Positions 41,410 through 50,553 of a stretch of 64,000 nt of DNA are shown here, piece after piece (within the stretch, counting starts at the first letter, position 1; each line of letters opens with the position of its first letter). Source of the DNA: Enhygromyxa salina (GTDB taxonomy: Bacteria > Myxococcota_A > Polyangia > Nannocystales > Nannocystaceae); NCBI RefSeq assembly GCF_000737335.2, contig NZ_JMCC02000039.1, forward strand, positions 1 to 64,000. Reading direction: 5' to 3'. Under the pieces are notes generated by a model. That model did not search any database, had not been told where the DNA came from, and saw nothing but the letters and a program-made list of their open reading frames with translations. The position numbers and the translations under genes were made by a program.

Positions 41410-43554
41410 TCACTCCAACAGCTGGGCCAGCTTCGTCAACCGGCCCGCTGCCAAGTGGTGGTGGAGGCTCGCGGCGCGCTTGTAGGCATCGCTAGCTTCG
41501 GCGTAGCGCATCGACTTGAGGTAGCAGTCACCAAGCAGCACGTGCAGCTCACCCTCGCCAGGACGCAGCTGCGCGGCCCGGCGTGCATACCCCAGCGCCT
41601 TGCTGTATTCGCCAGCCTCGAAGTGGAGCTCCGCGAGCCCCGTGAGCGCGGCGACGCTGGTGCTGTCCAGCGCGAGGGCCTCGTTGAAGAGCCGGCGCGC
41701 GTCGGCGCGACGGCCCCCACCGGTCGCCCGCTCGGCCTTCGAGACCAGCGCCGCGGCCTTGGGTGGGTCGCTGCGCATGGGCTCATCAACGGGCTCAGCG
41801 AGCGACGCGGCGACCGCTTCAACGGCCGCTTCTGCAGGCGCCTGAAGGATCGGCGCCGCCTCGAGCCAGCCCCCGTCGCGGGGTGGCGGCGTGGCGGCGT
41901 CGGTATCAACGAGCTGCAGCAGCTCTTCGCTGGCGTGCCACGGAGGTCGATCCTCCCCCGGCTTCACCAGCGCCACGACCTGGTCGCGTCGGGCACCGTC
42001 GTCGGGGTTGGCGAGCGCCTCCATCAACTTCCCGGTGCGCAGCTCGGCCTGGCTGAAGTCGCCCCGCTCGGCCCGGGCGATCAGATCCGCCAGCTGCGTC
42101 GGGGTCAACGGACTGCGCGAGCCTGCGTGGGGATGATCAGGCACGAACACGAGCGCGAGCCCGTAGAATTCCAGGGCAAAGGACCGCCCGTGCGGCTCCT
42201 TCCAATAGCGATCACCAAAGCGACTGAGGGTCTCGGCGATCTCCTCGCGCAGCACGTTTGCCCGCGCGTGGGCGGCCGCAGCCAGCACGCCCTCTTCGGC
42301 CTCGAGCACCTCGATCCAGCGCAGCGCCGTCGCTTGCCCCGACGGTGGGGGGTAGACCCAATAGGCCTTTGACGCGGCCAGACGGGTCTGATTGGTCAAG
42401 TGTTCGAGCCGCGAGTCGTCGTACGCCGGGGCCGAGGCGACCGCCGCCTGGGTCGCGGACTCATCCCCGCGCGAGCCGATCACCAGCCCCCCAAACGCGC
42501 CAAGGATCAACGTTGCCCCAACCCCGACCGCCGACCACGCCCAGCCAGCCCATCCCATGCGGTGGTTGCGACGGGCCAGGGCTTCGCCCAAGCGAGCGCG
42601 GCGTGCATCGTCGACGTTGGGCAGCGGCAGGTCATCCCAGGGCGTGACGATGCCCAGCGCGATCTGCAGCTCGATCAGCGCGGCCTCGAGCTCGTGGGCG
42701 TTTGGCCAGCGCTGCTCGGGCGACTTCTCCAGGCACCGCAACAAGATCGGATCTAGCGCGGCCGGCAAGTCCGGGCATAGCGATGTGATCGGCTCTGGGG
42801 TTGCGAGCTCGTGCGCAACTAGGATCTGCTCGAGCCCGCCCTCGAAGGGTGGCCGCCCGGCCAACATCACGTAGGCCATGCACCCCAACGCGTAGACATC
42901 GACCCGCCCGTCAAATGCCTCGCCCAGGATCTGCTCCGGGGCCATGTACGGCCCTGTCCCCGAGATCTTCGGCGTGCTCCCAGGCTCTGCGGCCAAGCCC
43001 AGATCCACCACGCGAACCGAGTCCGCCCGCCCATCCTCCCGCTGCAACACGACGTTCTTGGGCTTGATGTCGCGATGCACCAGGCCGGCTTCGTGGATCG
43101 CCGCCAACGCCTTGCAGCATTGACGCAAAATTGGCAGCGCGCGCGTCAGCGACATCTTGCCCTGCTTCAGCGCGCCATGCAGATCCTCGCGCCCAAGCAG
43201 CTCCATCACAAAGAAGGGCCGATGGTCCGGGAGCTCGCCAAAGTCCATGACCTCCACGACAAAGCGGGACTCCACGCGCGCGCAGGCCCTGGCTTCGTTG
43301 GTGAACATCGCGAATAGATCCGATGAGAGCTCGAAGGTCGCCCGCAACACCTTCAGCGCGACGCGACGCTGAATGTCGGTGTGCAGCGCTTCGAACACCT
43401 GCCCCATGCTGCCCTCGCCAATCCACTCGATGATCTGCAGGCGGGTTCCGGGCACCAGCTCACCCACCAACAGGCGACTGTTGGTCTCGATCGGCTCCCA
43501 ACCCGCGCTGGTGCTGGCCTCCACCCGGCTCATCGTCGTGTCGACCTCGACCAT
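41410..43554 (-). CDS. Ser/Thr protein kinase with transmembrane segment and TPR tail
   Basis: From the ATG at 43554 the product is 714 residues. The kinase domain (about 40-300) has WIGEGSMGQVF, Lys in VALKVLR, HRDIKPKN, and VVDLGLA in place of the usual DFG, then GTGPYMAPEQ. The DLG variant is tolerated in many active kinases. One transmembrane helix (about 345-370, AVGVGATLILGAFGGLVIG) is followed by an extracytoplasmic part with two to three TPR-like repeats near the end (ADARRLFNEALALDSTSVAA; YSKALGYARRAAQLRPGEG). An upstream start at 43677 would add 41 residues overlapping the divergent gene's start and is less likely. Confidence 0.9.
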   Translation of the reverse strand: MVEVDTTMSRVEASTSAGWEPIETNSRLLVGELVPGTRLQIIEWIGEGSMGQVFEALHTDIQRRVALKVLRATFELSSDLFAMFTNEARACARVESRFVVEVMDFGELPDHRPFFVMELLGREDLHGALKQGKMSLTRALPILRQCCKALAAIHEAGLVHRDIKPKNVVLQREDGRADSVRVVDLGLAAEPGSTPKISGTGPYMAPEQILGEAFDGRVDVYALGCMAYVMLAGRPPFEGGLEQILVAHELATPEPITSLCPDLPAALDPILLRCLEKSPEQRWPNAHELEAALIELQIALGIVTPWDDLPLPNVDDARRARLGEALARRNHRMGWAGWAWSAVGVGATLILGAFGGLVIGSRGDESATQAAVASAPAYDDSRLEHLTNQTRLAASKAYWVYPPPSGQATALRWIEVLEAEEGVLAAAAHARANVLREEIAETLSRFGDRYWKEPHGRSFALEFYGLALVFVPDHPHAGSRSPLTPTQLADLIARAERGDFSQAELRTGKLMEALANPDDGARRDQVVALVKPGEDRPPWHASEELLQLVDTDAATPPPRDGGWLEAAPILQAPAEAAVEAVAASLAEPVDEPMRSDPPKAAALVSKAERATGGGRRADARRLFNEALALDSTSVAALTGLAELHFEAGEYSKALGYARRAAQLRPGEGELHVLLGDCYLKSMRYAEASDAYKRAASLHHHLAAGRLTKLAQLLE

Positions 43555-43671
43555 ACTTTCAAACGGGGTTAGTGTCGCTTGGCTCTGCACGGCGAACTCA
43601 GGTGGGGAGGTGTCTGACCCTAGCTGAAAACAGTTCGTTGAAAAGTGTAACTGGGAAAAACTGAGTGTAGA

Positions 43672-44715
43672 ATGCACATCATGCGCGAGCGCCTATTAGC
43701 GAAGGTCACGGCCTGGACATTGGTTGCGAGTGGGTGGCTGTATCCACTTCAGGCCAACGCGGCCCCCCCCGTCCCCCCGGTCCCCCAAGGGGACATCCGA
43801 ACCGGCGTAGGCCCAGTCGAGTATAGCGGCCAATTCCCAGACTACTTCCAGAGCGAACTCGAACAAACAATCATCAGCTCGCTCGAGAGAGCCAGCGGAG
43901 CCCCTGTACCCATGCAAGGGAAGGCCTGTACGCAGTTCGACTGCGTGCAGCGGGCGGCCCTGAAAGCTGGCGTGGGGGTGATCATCATGTCTCGCCTCAT
44001 ACGCGATAATCGTGACTATCAAGTAGAGTTCATCGCCCACGCGGTCGAAGATGGACGCGTGCTGGCGCAGGCCACCGTGGAATGCAGTATTTGCGGCCAG
44101 CAAGAGCTGCTCGATGCAATACCTGCGAAGCTCACCGAGCTCGACGCCAAACTTGCGCAGGCCCTCGCGGCGCAGACTTGGCCGCCCCGGCTCATGGTCG
44201 CGGGCACTCCCTCGCACGCAAGCCTGTCGCTCGACGGCGAGGACATCGGTCCCGGCCCGATCTCGGTTGAGGTCGAGCCCGGCAAGCACCAGCTCGAGAT
44301 CGCAGCCGTTGGCTACGCGACGCAGCTGCATCGCTGGGCCGCCGTCGAAGGCGTCGAGCAGCAGATCGAGTTCTCGCTCACGCGCCAGCCGGCCAACCGC
44401 GGTCTAAAGATCGCTGGGTGGGCCGCCGTCGCGCTGGGCGGTGTCGGAACGACCACCGGGATCACGCTGATCTCCCTCAATGGCCGGGACCACGCGCCAA
44501 CTTGTGCGACCAACCTGCGCGATCCCAGCGGTGATTGTCCCAACGTCTACGCAACCGCCGCCGCGGGCGTCATCACCCTTGGCGTCGGGGTTGCTGCAAT
44601 CGCCACCGGGGTCGGCCTCCTCGTCCACCGGCACCAAGGCCAGCGCCAAACCAAGCCCAGCAGCGCTCGCGTGAGCGTGGGTGTGGGCGCGGGTGGCATC
44701 CAACTACGGTTTTGA
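43672..44715 (+). CDS. PEGA-domain envelope protein
   Basis: The 347-residue protein (alternative start three codons further in) has a signal peptide (AWTLVASGWLYPLQANA) and an N-terminal domain (about 35-170) with two Cys pairs (GKACTQFDC; VECSICG) that resembles the CsgG/TPR-associated parts of other myxobacterial envelope proteins. A PEGA motif (about 180-240) follows: RLMVAGTPSHASLSLDGEDI, GPISVEVEPGKHQLEI. Two transmembrane helices are near the end (AGWAAVALGGVGTTTGITLI; AAAGVITLGVGVAAIATGVG). Divergent from a kinase/TPR gene with a 117-bp gap: kinase plus PEGA neighbours are frequent in these genomes and may respond to one another. Confidence 0.82.
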   Translation: MHIMRERLLAKVTAWTLVASGWLYPLQANAAPPVPPVPQGDIRTGVGPVEYSGQFPDYFQSELEQTIISSLERASGAPVPMQGKACTQFDCVQRAALKAGVGVIIMSRLIRDNRDYQVEFIAHAVEDGRVLAQATVECSICGQQELLDAIPAKLTELDAKLAQALAAQTWPPRLMVAGTPSHASLSLDGEDIGPGPISVEVEPGKHQLEIAAVGYATQLHRWAAVEGVEQQIEFSLTRQPANRGLKIAGWAAVALGGVGTTTGITLISLNGRDHAPTCATNLRDPSGDCPNVYATAAAGVITLGVGVAAIATGVGLLVHRHQGQRQTKPSSARVSVGVGAGGIQLRF

Positions 44716-44797
44716 TCGCACGGCCGTCGGGCGCGGGACTTGGACAGCGCGCCGCAACTGCATCGCACCTGCGGGGTGGAACCCGATGCGCCGCCCG

Positions 44798-45835
44798 TCA
44801 GCGCCCAAGCAATCGGGCCAAGACGTGGGTGACCACGATCCCCAGCACCAGTAGGTTGCGCCCAAGCAGCCCCGCCCATGAGATCCGCGGCGCCGCCAGC
44901 TCCCGGTTGGTGAGCGCGGCCGCCAACGCCCGCAGATGCGCCACCCCGATCGGCCAGTCGCGGATCCCCTCGATCCACTCCGCTGGCAGCCCGCGCGCAC
45001 CGACCTCGGCCCCCGCCAGCGCGCCAACGATCGCCGCGACCGTGTCGGTGTCGCCGCCCAGTCGTATCGCCGCCTCGATCGCCGAGCGTGGGTCGCCGCG
45101 GTGGCGTAGCCAGCAATACGCGACAGCGGGCAGGGTGTGCACCACAAAGCCCGAGACCCCGCGGGTCCAGCCCAGCTCTGCGGCAAGGGCGGCTGGCGTG
45201 TCGCCGCGGTTGGCCGCCTCGATCGCCCTCAACACTTGCGCCCGGAGCTCGGGATCCTCGATCTGTGCCGCGAGCTCGACGAGTCGCTCAGTCGGGGCTC
45301 CCCCCTCGCGTGCCCAACGACTGACGAGCAGCGCACCAGCCTCGGCTCGGGGATCCGTGTGTGTCACCCGGGTCGACGCCCGGACCAGCTCGACGAGGTG
45401 CGCGTCGTCTCGCGCCCGCAACCCCAGCAGCGCCGCCCGCATCGCGGGACCGTTGCCAGCCGAGTGCACGCCGCTGCGCTCGGGCGAGAACCCCACCCAC
45501 GAGCGCAGACCCCCTCGCAGCGTCGCCAAGCCCACCCCAGGCGGCAGCGCCAGCACCCACCAACGCAGGCTCCGCGCGAAGGCCCGCGCGAACTGACGCG
45601 GGTCACCGTTGGATCGCAGCAGCGCGCGCGCGACCATGCTCGTGTGCTCGGTGTCGTCGCTGATCATGCCGCGACCCAACACCAGCGAGTGCCCGAGCGG
45701 GCGCCGAGCCAACCGACGCTCGACTCGCTGGGGCGACAAGCCCTCGAAGGGCAGGCCGATCGAATCACCGATCGCGGTGCCAAGCAGCACACCGAGCACA
45801 GCGTCCGCGTGATCATCGGACTCGGGGAGGGTCAT
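44798..45835 (-). CDS. ADP-ribosylglycohydrolase (DraG/ARH family)
   Basis: From the ATG at 45835 the product is 345 residues. Family motifs are visible: GVLLGTAIGDSIGLPFEG at the start; ISDDTEHTSMVARALL (the usual 'TDDT' metal-site motif); GNGPAMRAALLGL; THTDPRAEAG; and RLGGDTDTVAAIVGALAGA with the two Asp that bind Mg2+. These enzymes remove ADP-ribose from modified Arg residues or other ADP-ribosylated molecules. The C-terminal hydrophobic stretch (LLGRNLLVLGIVVTHVLARL) may anchor the protein to the membrane, which is uncommon in the family. Divergent from the phosphatase-like gene at 46000. Confidence 0.9.
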   Translation of the reverse strand: MTLPESDDHADAVLGVLLGTAIGDSIGLPFEGLSPQRVERRLARRPLGHSLVLGRGMISDDTEHTSMVARALLRSNGDPRQFARAFARSLRWWVLALPPGVGLATLRGGLRSWVGFSPERSGVHSAGNGPAMRAALLGLRARDDAHLVELVRASTRVTHTDPRAEAGALLVSRWAREGGAPTERLVELAAQIEDPELRAQVLRAIEAANRGDTPAALAAELGWTRGVSGFVVHTLPAVAYCWLRHRGDPRSAIEAAIRLGGDTDTVAAIVGALAGAEVGARGLPAEWIEGIRDWPIGVAHLRALAAALTNRELAAPRISWAGLLGRNLLVLGIVVTHVLARLLGR

Positions 45836-45999
45836 CTGCGTGTCCTTTAGCAACCCGCATGCCAGCGACCGCCGCGCCCTGTGGCCCCGATCGCGCCGTC
45901 GCTCGCAAGCGTCAAGCGTCAAATTGACGAGCGAGCTCGACCGCGTGCGGCACCCCGTCAAACGCGGCCCGATCGGATGTACGATCCCCGTCGCCACGC

Positions 46000-46653
46000 A
46001 TGCCACGCAACATGACGACCGACCGGAGCGACCTACTGTTGCACCCCCAGCTGCGGGCCTACGTCGAGGCGCGGGTCCCCGAGCTCGCCGCGATCACGGC
46101 CGCGCGCCGCCAGTCGCTCGATACGCTCGCGCAGTTCATCGCCACCGAGCAAGCCGCGGGCGAGCCCGTTCGCCTGATCTTCATCTGCACCCACAACTCG
46201 CGGCGTAGTCACATCTCGCAGCTGTGGGCCGCGGCCGCGGCCGCCTGGTACGGGCTCGAGGTCGCAACCTACTCCGGCGGGACGGAGGCGACCGCCTTCA
46301 ACCCGCGCGCGGTCGCGGCCATGCGCAGGGCCGGGTTCGAGATCGATGATCCCGGCGGCGACAACCCGCGCTACACCGTCAGCTTCAGCCCTGGCGGCCC
46401 CAAGATCTCGGCCTTCTCCAAGATCTGGACCCACGCCGCCAACCCACAGACGGGCTTCGCCGCGATCATGACCTGCGACTCAGCCGACGCCGCGTGTCCG
46501 CTCGTGCTCGGCTCGCGCGCCAGGATTTCGCTGCCCTACCGCGACCCCAAGGCCGACGACGGCAGCCCACGCGAAGCAAGCAGCTACGACGCCAGCGTCC
46601 GGCTCATCGCAACCGAGATGCTCTACGTGTTCGAGCGGGCTGTCCGCCAGTAG
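46000..46653 (+). CDS. Low-molecular-weight protein-tyrosine-phosphatase / arsenate-reductase-like protein
   Basis: The 217-residue protein has the P-loop CTHNSRRS (about residues 65-72), matching the C-x5-R-S signature of LMW phosphatases and thioredoxin-type ArsC reductases, preceded by a strand (RLIFI). The later MTCDSADAACPLVLGSRARI region and the acidic SLPYRDPKADDGS tail fit ArsC-like proteins with extra cysteines; LPYRDPKADDGS may carry the general-acid Asp. Length is longer than ArsC (~130-140) because of an N-terminal ~55-residue helical extension. Either an ArsC-like reductase or a phosphatase; no ars genes are nearby. The start could also be ATG 46012. Confidence 0.85.
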   Translation: MPRNMTTDRSDLLLHPQLRAYVEARVPELAAITAARRQSLDTLAQFIATEQAAGEPVRLIFICTHNSRRSHISQLWAAAAAAWYGLEVATYSGGTEATAFNPRAVAAMRRAGFEIDDPGGDNPRYTVSFSPGGPKISAFSKIWTHAANPQTGFAAIMTCDSADAACPLVLGSRARISLPYRDPKADDGSPREASSYDASVRLIATEMLYVFERAVRQ

Positions 46654-46675
46654 GCCGCGGCGCTGGGCTGCGGCG

Positions 46676-47434
46676 TCACTCGGCTGGAGCCCCGACCCAC
46701 CAGCGCACCACCTGGCCGTCTTGCTTCTCGATCGCAACGACCCCGCCGTTGTGCGCGTCCCACTGCCCGGCCACGCACTCGACCACCAGCGTTGCGACAT
46801 CCGTGGCCGACACGGTCAGCTCGGTGCCCACCGTTTGGGCATCGAACAAGCCGCGCAGCATCGGGGTCTCGACGCATCCCGGGGCGACCCCAAACGCGCG
46901 CACGTTCGGCGCGCCCTCGGTTGCACAGGACTTCGTCATCACGTTGAGCGGCGCCTTGGACAGCGCGTAGGAGAACAAGCCCGGGAACGGATCCACGGTG
47001 GACATCGTCGTGATGTTGACGATGCACGCCCCCGGCCGCTGGACCAGCTGCGGCCACGCGGTGGCGATCATGATCGCCGGACTCAGGGTGTTCAGCTGAA
47101 CGTGGGCGCGCAGGGCCTGCTCGTCGATTCCGTCCGCGAGCGGGCCAAGCTGAGCCATGCCGGCGTTGTTCACCAGCACGTCGACCCTTCCCATGTCCGC
47201 CATGATCGCGGTGGTCAGCGCGGCCGTGCGCTCGCTGTGGCCAAGATCGGCCACGTAGATCCGATGCTCCGCGCCCTTGGCCACCCCTGCTGCCAGCTGC
47301 GCCGTCGCCTCGAGCTCGTGCTGCCTGCGCCCGACCAGCGCGACCCGATACCCGCGCGCCGCCAGCTGCACCGCCGCCTGCCGACCGATGCCCGAGCTCG
47401 CGCCCGTGACGATTGCGACCGGAGCCTCACTCAC
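46676..47434 (-). CDS. Short-chain dehydrogenase/reductase
   Basis: The GTG at 47434 gives a 252-residue classical SDR. The cofactor loop is TGASSGIGRQAA (about 10-21); VDVLVNNAGMAQLG holds the NNAG motif; the catalytic set is Ser in VNITTMSTV region, Tyr-x3-Lys in SYALSKAP. The basic residues after strand 2 (VGRRQHEL) suggest NADP(H). The start overlaps the stop of the upstream pterin-synthase-like gene by four bases (GTGA), so both are co-translated. In that context a reduction step in tetrahydropterin or biopterin-like synthesis (sepiapterin-reductase-like) is a reasonable guess. Confidence 0.9.
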   Translation of the reverse strand: MSEAPVAIVTGASSGIGRQAAVQLAARGYRVALVGRRQHELEATAQLAAGVAKGAEHRIYVADLGHSERTAALTTAIMADMGRVDVLVNNAGMAQLGPLADGIDEQALRAHVQLNTLSPAIMIATAWPQLVQRPGACIVNITTMSTVDPFPGLFSYALSKAPLNVMTKSCATEGAPNVRAFGVAPGCVETPMLRGLFDAQTVGTELTVSATDVATLVVECVAGQWDAHNGGVVAIEKQDGQVVRWWVGAPAE

Positions 47435-47934
47435 GCTTGCACCTGCCCTTCGCGCCACGTCGCCGACGCGCTCTGTCCCGGCCCCGAGAACACCTTCACC
47501 ACCACCTGCCGCACCTGCGCGAGATCGGACGGCGCCATGATCCCCTTCACCCGCTCGAGCATCAGCCGCGACAGCTCTTCTAGGGTCACGTTCGAGACCG
47601 GCAGCAGCAACACGTCTTTGGCCAGGAACGGGATGCGCTCGTCCGCGAACAGACAAAATACGTGACGCTCATCGGACTCGATGCGCAGGTGAGGACTCTG
47701 GGTTGGGATCAGCATGTACTCGTTCCAAGCCTGGCACAGCTCGCGGATCTTGGACTTGTAGACGCCATAGTCGAACGCCAGCCCGTCTTCGGCGACCACG
47801 CTCGTGAACGCCACCGACACCCGGAAATTGTGGCCGTGCAGACGCTCCCGATGCGATGCGTCGTAGATCGTGAAGTGGCCGGCGGAGAACTTCATGTCCT
47901 CTTTGCACAGCTCGATGGTCGTCTCTCGCGGCAT
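47431..47934 (-). CDS. 6-pyruvoyl-tetrahydropterin synthase / QueD family protein
   Basis: The ATG at 47934 gives 167 residues. Zinc-binding histidines are seen in MKFSAGHFTIYD and in ERLHGHNFRVSVAF (HGHN). The usual QueD cysteine close before HGH is missing; the residue set is SHRERLHGH, with a Glu in the neighbourhood, which recalls the Glu-using PTPS-III type. The distal catalytic His/Asp pair may be in IESDERH or in the C-terminal part. The family turns 7,8-dihydroneopterin triphosphate into 6-pyruvoyl- or 6-carboxy-tetrahydropterin, or related products. It is translationally coupled to an SDR and not to the queuosine genes queC/E, which favours a pterin role. Confidence 0.85.
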   Translation of the reverse strand: MPRETTIELCKEDMKFSAGHFTIYDASHRERLHGHNFRVSVAFTSVVAEDGLAFDYGVYKSKIRELCQAWNEYMLIPTQSPHLRIESDERHVFCLFADERIPFLAKDVLLLPVSNVTLEELSRLMLERVKGIMAPSDLAQVRQVVVKVFSGPGQSASATWREGQVQA

Positions 47935-48118
47935 GGGTAGCAGAGGGTACCCCAACGCCACCGGCGCTGGCTCTTCGCCCCCGCCTGCCTCGCCAAACGC
48001 CCCCGAGCCGCTGCTCGCTACGATCGAGCCGTTGGCGTTCGACCTAGTGCCGGGTCGCCACCTGCGACATTCCGATGCCGATCTACTGCTTTCAGCAGTG
48101 AGCGTGCTCGCCGGGCGG

Positions 48119-48580
48119 TCACGGCAGCGCGAGCGGGGTCGTGTCGACCTCGAGCAGCTTGCCTTCGAACAGCGGCACGACCCACGCCCCACCCGGCTCG
48201 CGGGTGTAGACCAAGTACCAGAGCGAAGCGCGTGGATGCTCGATCAGGTTGAATGACTCGTACACGAACTCCTCGCTGGTCAGGCGGTAGTGCACGCGCC
48301 CATGCCCGCTCGGATCCAGGGTCCGCATCCGCGTCGCGGTCACCTGCAGCGCCCGCACGGCCAGCTGCGAGCACCACGTCCGGTCACCCCAGGGGTTGAG
48401 CCCGCAGTGGTTCGGATCCAGAGACAGCGCGCCCTCGCGATGGCCCTCGCGCTCGGCGGTCAGCTGCACGCCAATGCTGTGTGCTCCCGCGACCGCCGAC
48501 GACAGATACATCGAAGCGAGATCGAGCTCGTGCGCCCGCTTACCGCTCGTGGCTTGGGTGTCTTGGTTCGACGTCGTCAT
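48119..48580 (-). CDS. Unknown small protein
   Basis: From the ATG at 48580 the product is 153 residues, with no signal peptide. It contains a helical stretch (LDLASMYLSSAVAGAHSIGV), a central region with three conserved-looking blocks (LDPNHCGLNPWGDRTWCSQ; VTATRMRTLDPSGHGRVHYR; EEFVYESFNLIEHPRASLWY) and a final beta pair (GGAWVVPLFEGKLLEVDTT). No family is recognised. Codon use supports it. It is upstream of, and in the same direction as, the pterin-synthase-like gene, 184 bp away. Confidence 0.65.
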   Translation of the reverse strand: MTTSNQDTQATSGKRAHELDLASMYLSSAVAGAHSIGVQLTAEREGHREGALSLDPNHCGLNPWGDRTWCSQLAVRALQVTATRMRTLDPSGHGRVHYRLTSEEFVYESFNLIEHPRASLWYLVYTREPGGAWVVPLFEGKLLEVDTTPLALP

Positions 48581-48716
48581 GCGTGGAAACGTAATGGAGG
48601 CCAAGCACGGCAACGAGCGCAGTCGTCGCTGCTCGCGAGGGTTCAGACCGCAAGCAATTCACGTCCCCACGCCGCGCGCTTGCCCGGTGGGATCGCTTTG
48701 GCGATGATGACCGCCA

Positions 48717-50546
48717 GTGCCAAACCTCGAAGCAGACGGCGTCGATCCCCGCCACGCGAAGATCGGCCTCGTGTTCCACCGGCTTGGCGTCTGGGGCCTG
48801 CCGGCGTGTGTCGGCGCCGCGTTCGGCTTTTACATGGCCGACCGCGGCACGCCGTGGCTGCCTTCAATGCTCGCGTTGCTGCTGATCTTGGGCGCGCTGT
48901 GCTTGCTGGCGATCTCTGGCGGTCGCGCGCTGCAAGGCAAGGCGTTTCGCCGCACGCCCGAGGGCCGCGTGGTCCGGCGCCGGGTGTTGATGGCGACCGG
49001 CCTGGCGTTCGCAGCCGGGTTCGGCCGCCTGGTCTTGATCTGGGTTCAACAACCCAGCCCGCTGACCGACCTCTCGCACGACGACTTCGACGAAACCTTC
49101 ATCCTCGACAGCAAGAGCTACAGCGAGCTCGACGCGGGCCTCGAGCACTATCTGGTGTTGCTCGAAGCCCGGCCCGAGCTGTTCGCGTCCGACGCCCTGC
49201 TGGGCCCCGACGACGAGCGCCTGGTGCTCGACGCCTGGGAGGCGATCTACGCCTACTCGTTTGCGCTCGACCAGATCCGCATCTTCTACGAGGACTGGTA
49301 CCGCTTCGATCCCTCCCGCGCCGAACGCAGCCAACACCTGCGCAGCTTCTTGCTGACCTTCGCCTCCGAGCTGGCGCTCTACGAAAAGGCCACCCGCGCC
49401 GTCACGCTGCTGGGCAACAACCGCAACGTCGTCAAATACCTCGACGCCCCCCACGCCGATCGCAGCCTGGGCGACAACTCGTTCTCCAGCTTTCGCCAAG
49501 AGCTGCAGGGAGCCCGCGACGCCACCCGCGTGATCGCGGGCAAGCAGTACCTGCGCTGGCTCGAGCAAGCCATGAAGGGCCGCGCCGAGGCCCGGGCGAT
49601 CGGCTACGCGTGGCTGTGGGATCGCGTTGAGCGGCACCTGATCCTGATCGAGGGGTTTGGCGTGCTCTCGGCTGGGGTCAAGACGATCGGCAGCGACGCC
49701 GAGCTGCTCAAGCGTGGGTTTCGCCGGGTCTGGTACCCCGCGCAAAAGGGTGTCGCCGAGTGGATGGGTGACACCCGCGTGCGCCGGGTCAATTGGTACT
49801 TGATCAACGAGCAAATGCAGGCCGAATTGGTCGAGCACCTCGAGCCCGGCGACATCTTGCTGTCGCGCAAGAACTGGTACGTCAGCAACGTCGGGCTGCC
49901 GGGGTTTTGGCCCCACGCAATCTTGTACACCGGTGATCCCGCGCAGTTCGCCACGTACTTCAACGACCCGGCCGTGCGCGCGTGGGTCCGCGAGCTAAGC
50001 GGCGAGGACATCGACCTGCCCACCTACTTGAGTCAGCGCTGGCCTTCGCGCTGGCTCCGGTTTGGGTTCGAGGACCACGGCCAGCCCTATCGCGTGATCG
50101 AAGCGATCAGTGAAGGCGTCGTGTTCAACACCATGGCCCACGCCAGCGGCGACTACCTCGTCGCCCTGCGCCCGCGCTTGAGCAAGAAGGCCAAGGCGCA
50201 GGCGATCGTCGACGCGTTCTCGATGCTCGATCGCCCCTACGACTTCGACTTTGACTTTGCGACCGACAACGCGCTGGTCTGCACCGAGCTGGTCTGGCGC
50301 GCGTATCGGCCGGCGGCGGGCAAAGACGGTCTCGATCTGCACCTCGTCGAGCTCGCCGGGCGGCCAACCCTGCCCGCCAACGAGCTCGCCAAGCAATTCG
50401 TGGCCGAGCACGGCCAGCCCGACGCACAATTGGACTTCGTGTACTTCATCGACGCGATCGAGCACCAGCAGTCCGCGATCGTGTCTGATGAGGCGGCGTT
50501 CTTGCACACGCCCACGCGCACCAAGTGGGACTACCGCAAGCAGTAG
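48717..50546 (+). CDS. Membrane-anchored YiiX/YebB-like permuted papain-fold (NlpC/P60-type) hydrolase
   Basis: The 609-residue protein has three N-terminal hydrophobic segments (VWGLPACVGAAFGFYM; PSMLALLLILGALCLLAIS; VLMATGLAFAAGFGRLVLIW), then a ~240-residue helical region, and a C-terminal hydrolase part. The last part has GDILLSRKNWYVSNVGLPGF plus WPHAILYTGDP and later ALVCTELVWRAY: the His and Cys in the permuted order typical of YiiX-like proteins (H first, C later). Such proteins hydrolyse amide or lipid bonds; substrate unknown. The following methyltransferase gene starts 7 bp after the stop, so the two form an operon. Confidence 0.82.
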   Translation: MPNLEADGVDPRHAKIGLVFHRLGVWGLPACVGAAFGFYMADRGTPWLPSMLALLLILGALCLLAISGGRALQGKAFRRTPEGRVVRRRVLMATGLAFAAGFGRLVLIWVQQPSPLTDLSHDDFDETFILDSKSYSELDAGLEHYLVLLEARPELFASDALLGPDDERLVLDAWEAIYAYSFALDQIRIFYEDWYRFDPSRAERSQHLRSFLLTFASELALYEKATRAVTLLGNNRNVVKYLDAPHADRSLGDNSFSSFRQELQGARDATRVIAGKQYLRWLEQAMKGRAEARAIGYAWLWDRVERHLILIEGFGVLSAGVKTIGSDAELLKRGFRRVWYPAQKGVAEWMGDTRVRRVNWYLINEQMQAELVEHLEPGDILLSRKNWYVSNVGLPGFWPHAILYTGDPAQFATYFNDPAVRAWVRELSGEDIDLPTYLSQRWPSRWLRFGFEDHGQPYRVIEAISEGVVFNTMAHASGDYLVALRPRLSKKAKAQAIVDAFSMLDRPYDFDFDFATDNALVCTELVWRAYRPAAGKDGLDLHLVELAGRPTLPANELAKQFVAEHGQPDAQLDFVYFIDAIEHQQSAIVSDEAAFLHTPTRTKWDYRKQ

Positions 50547-50553
50547 CCTGATC

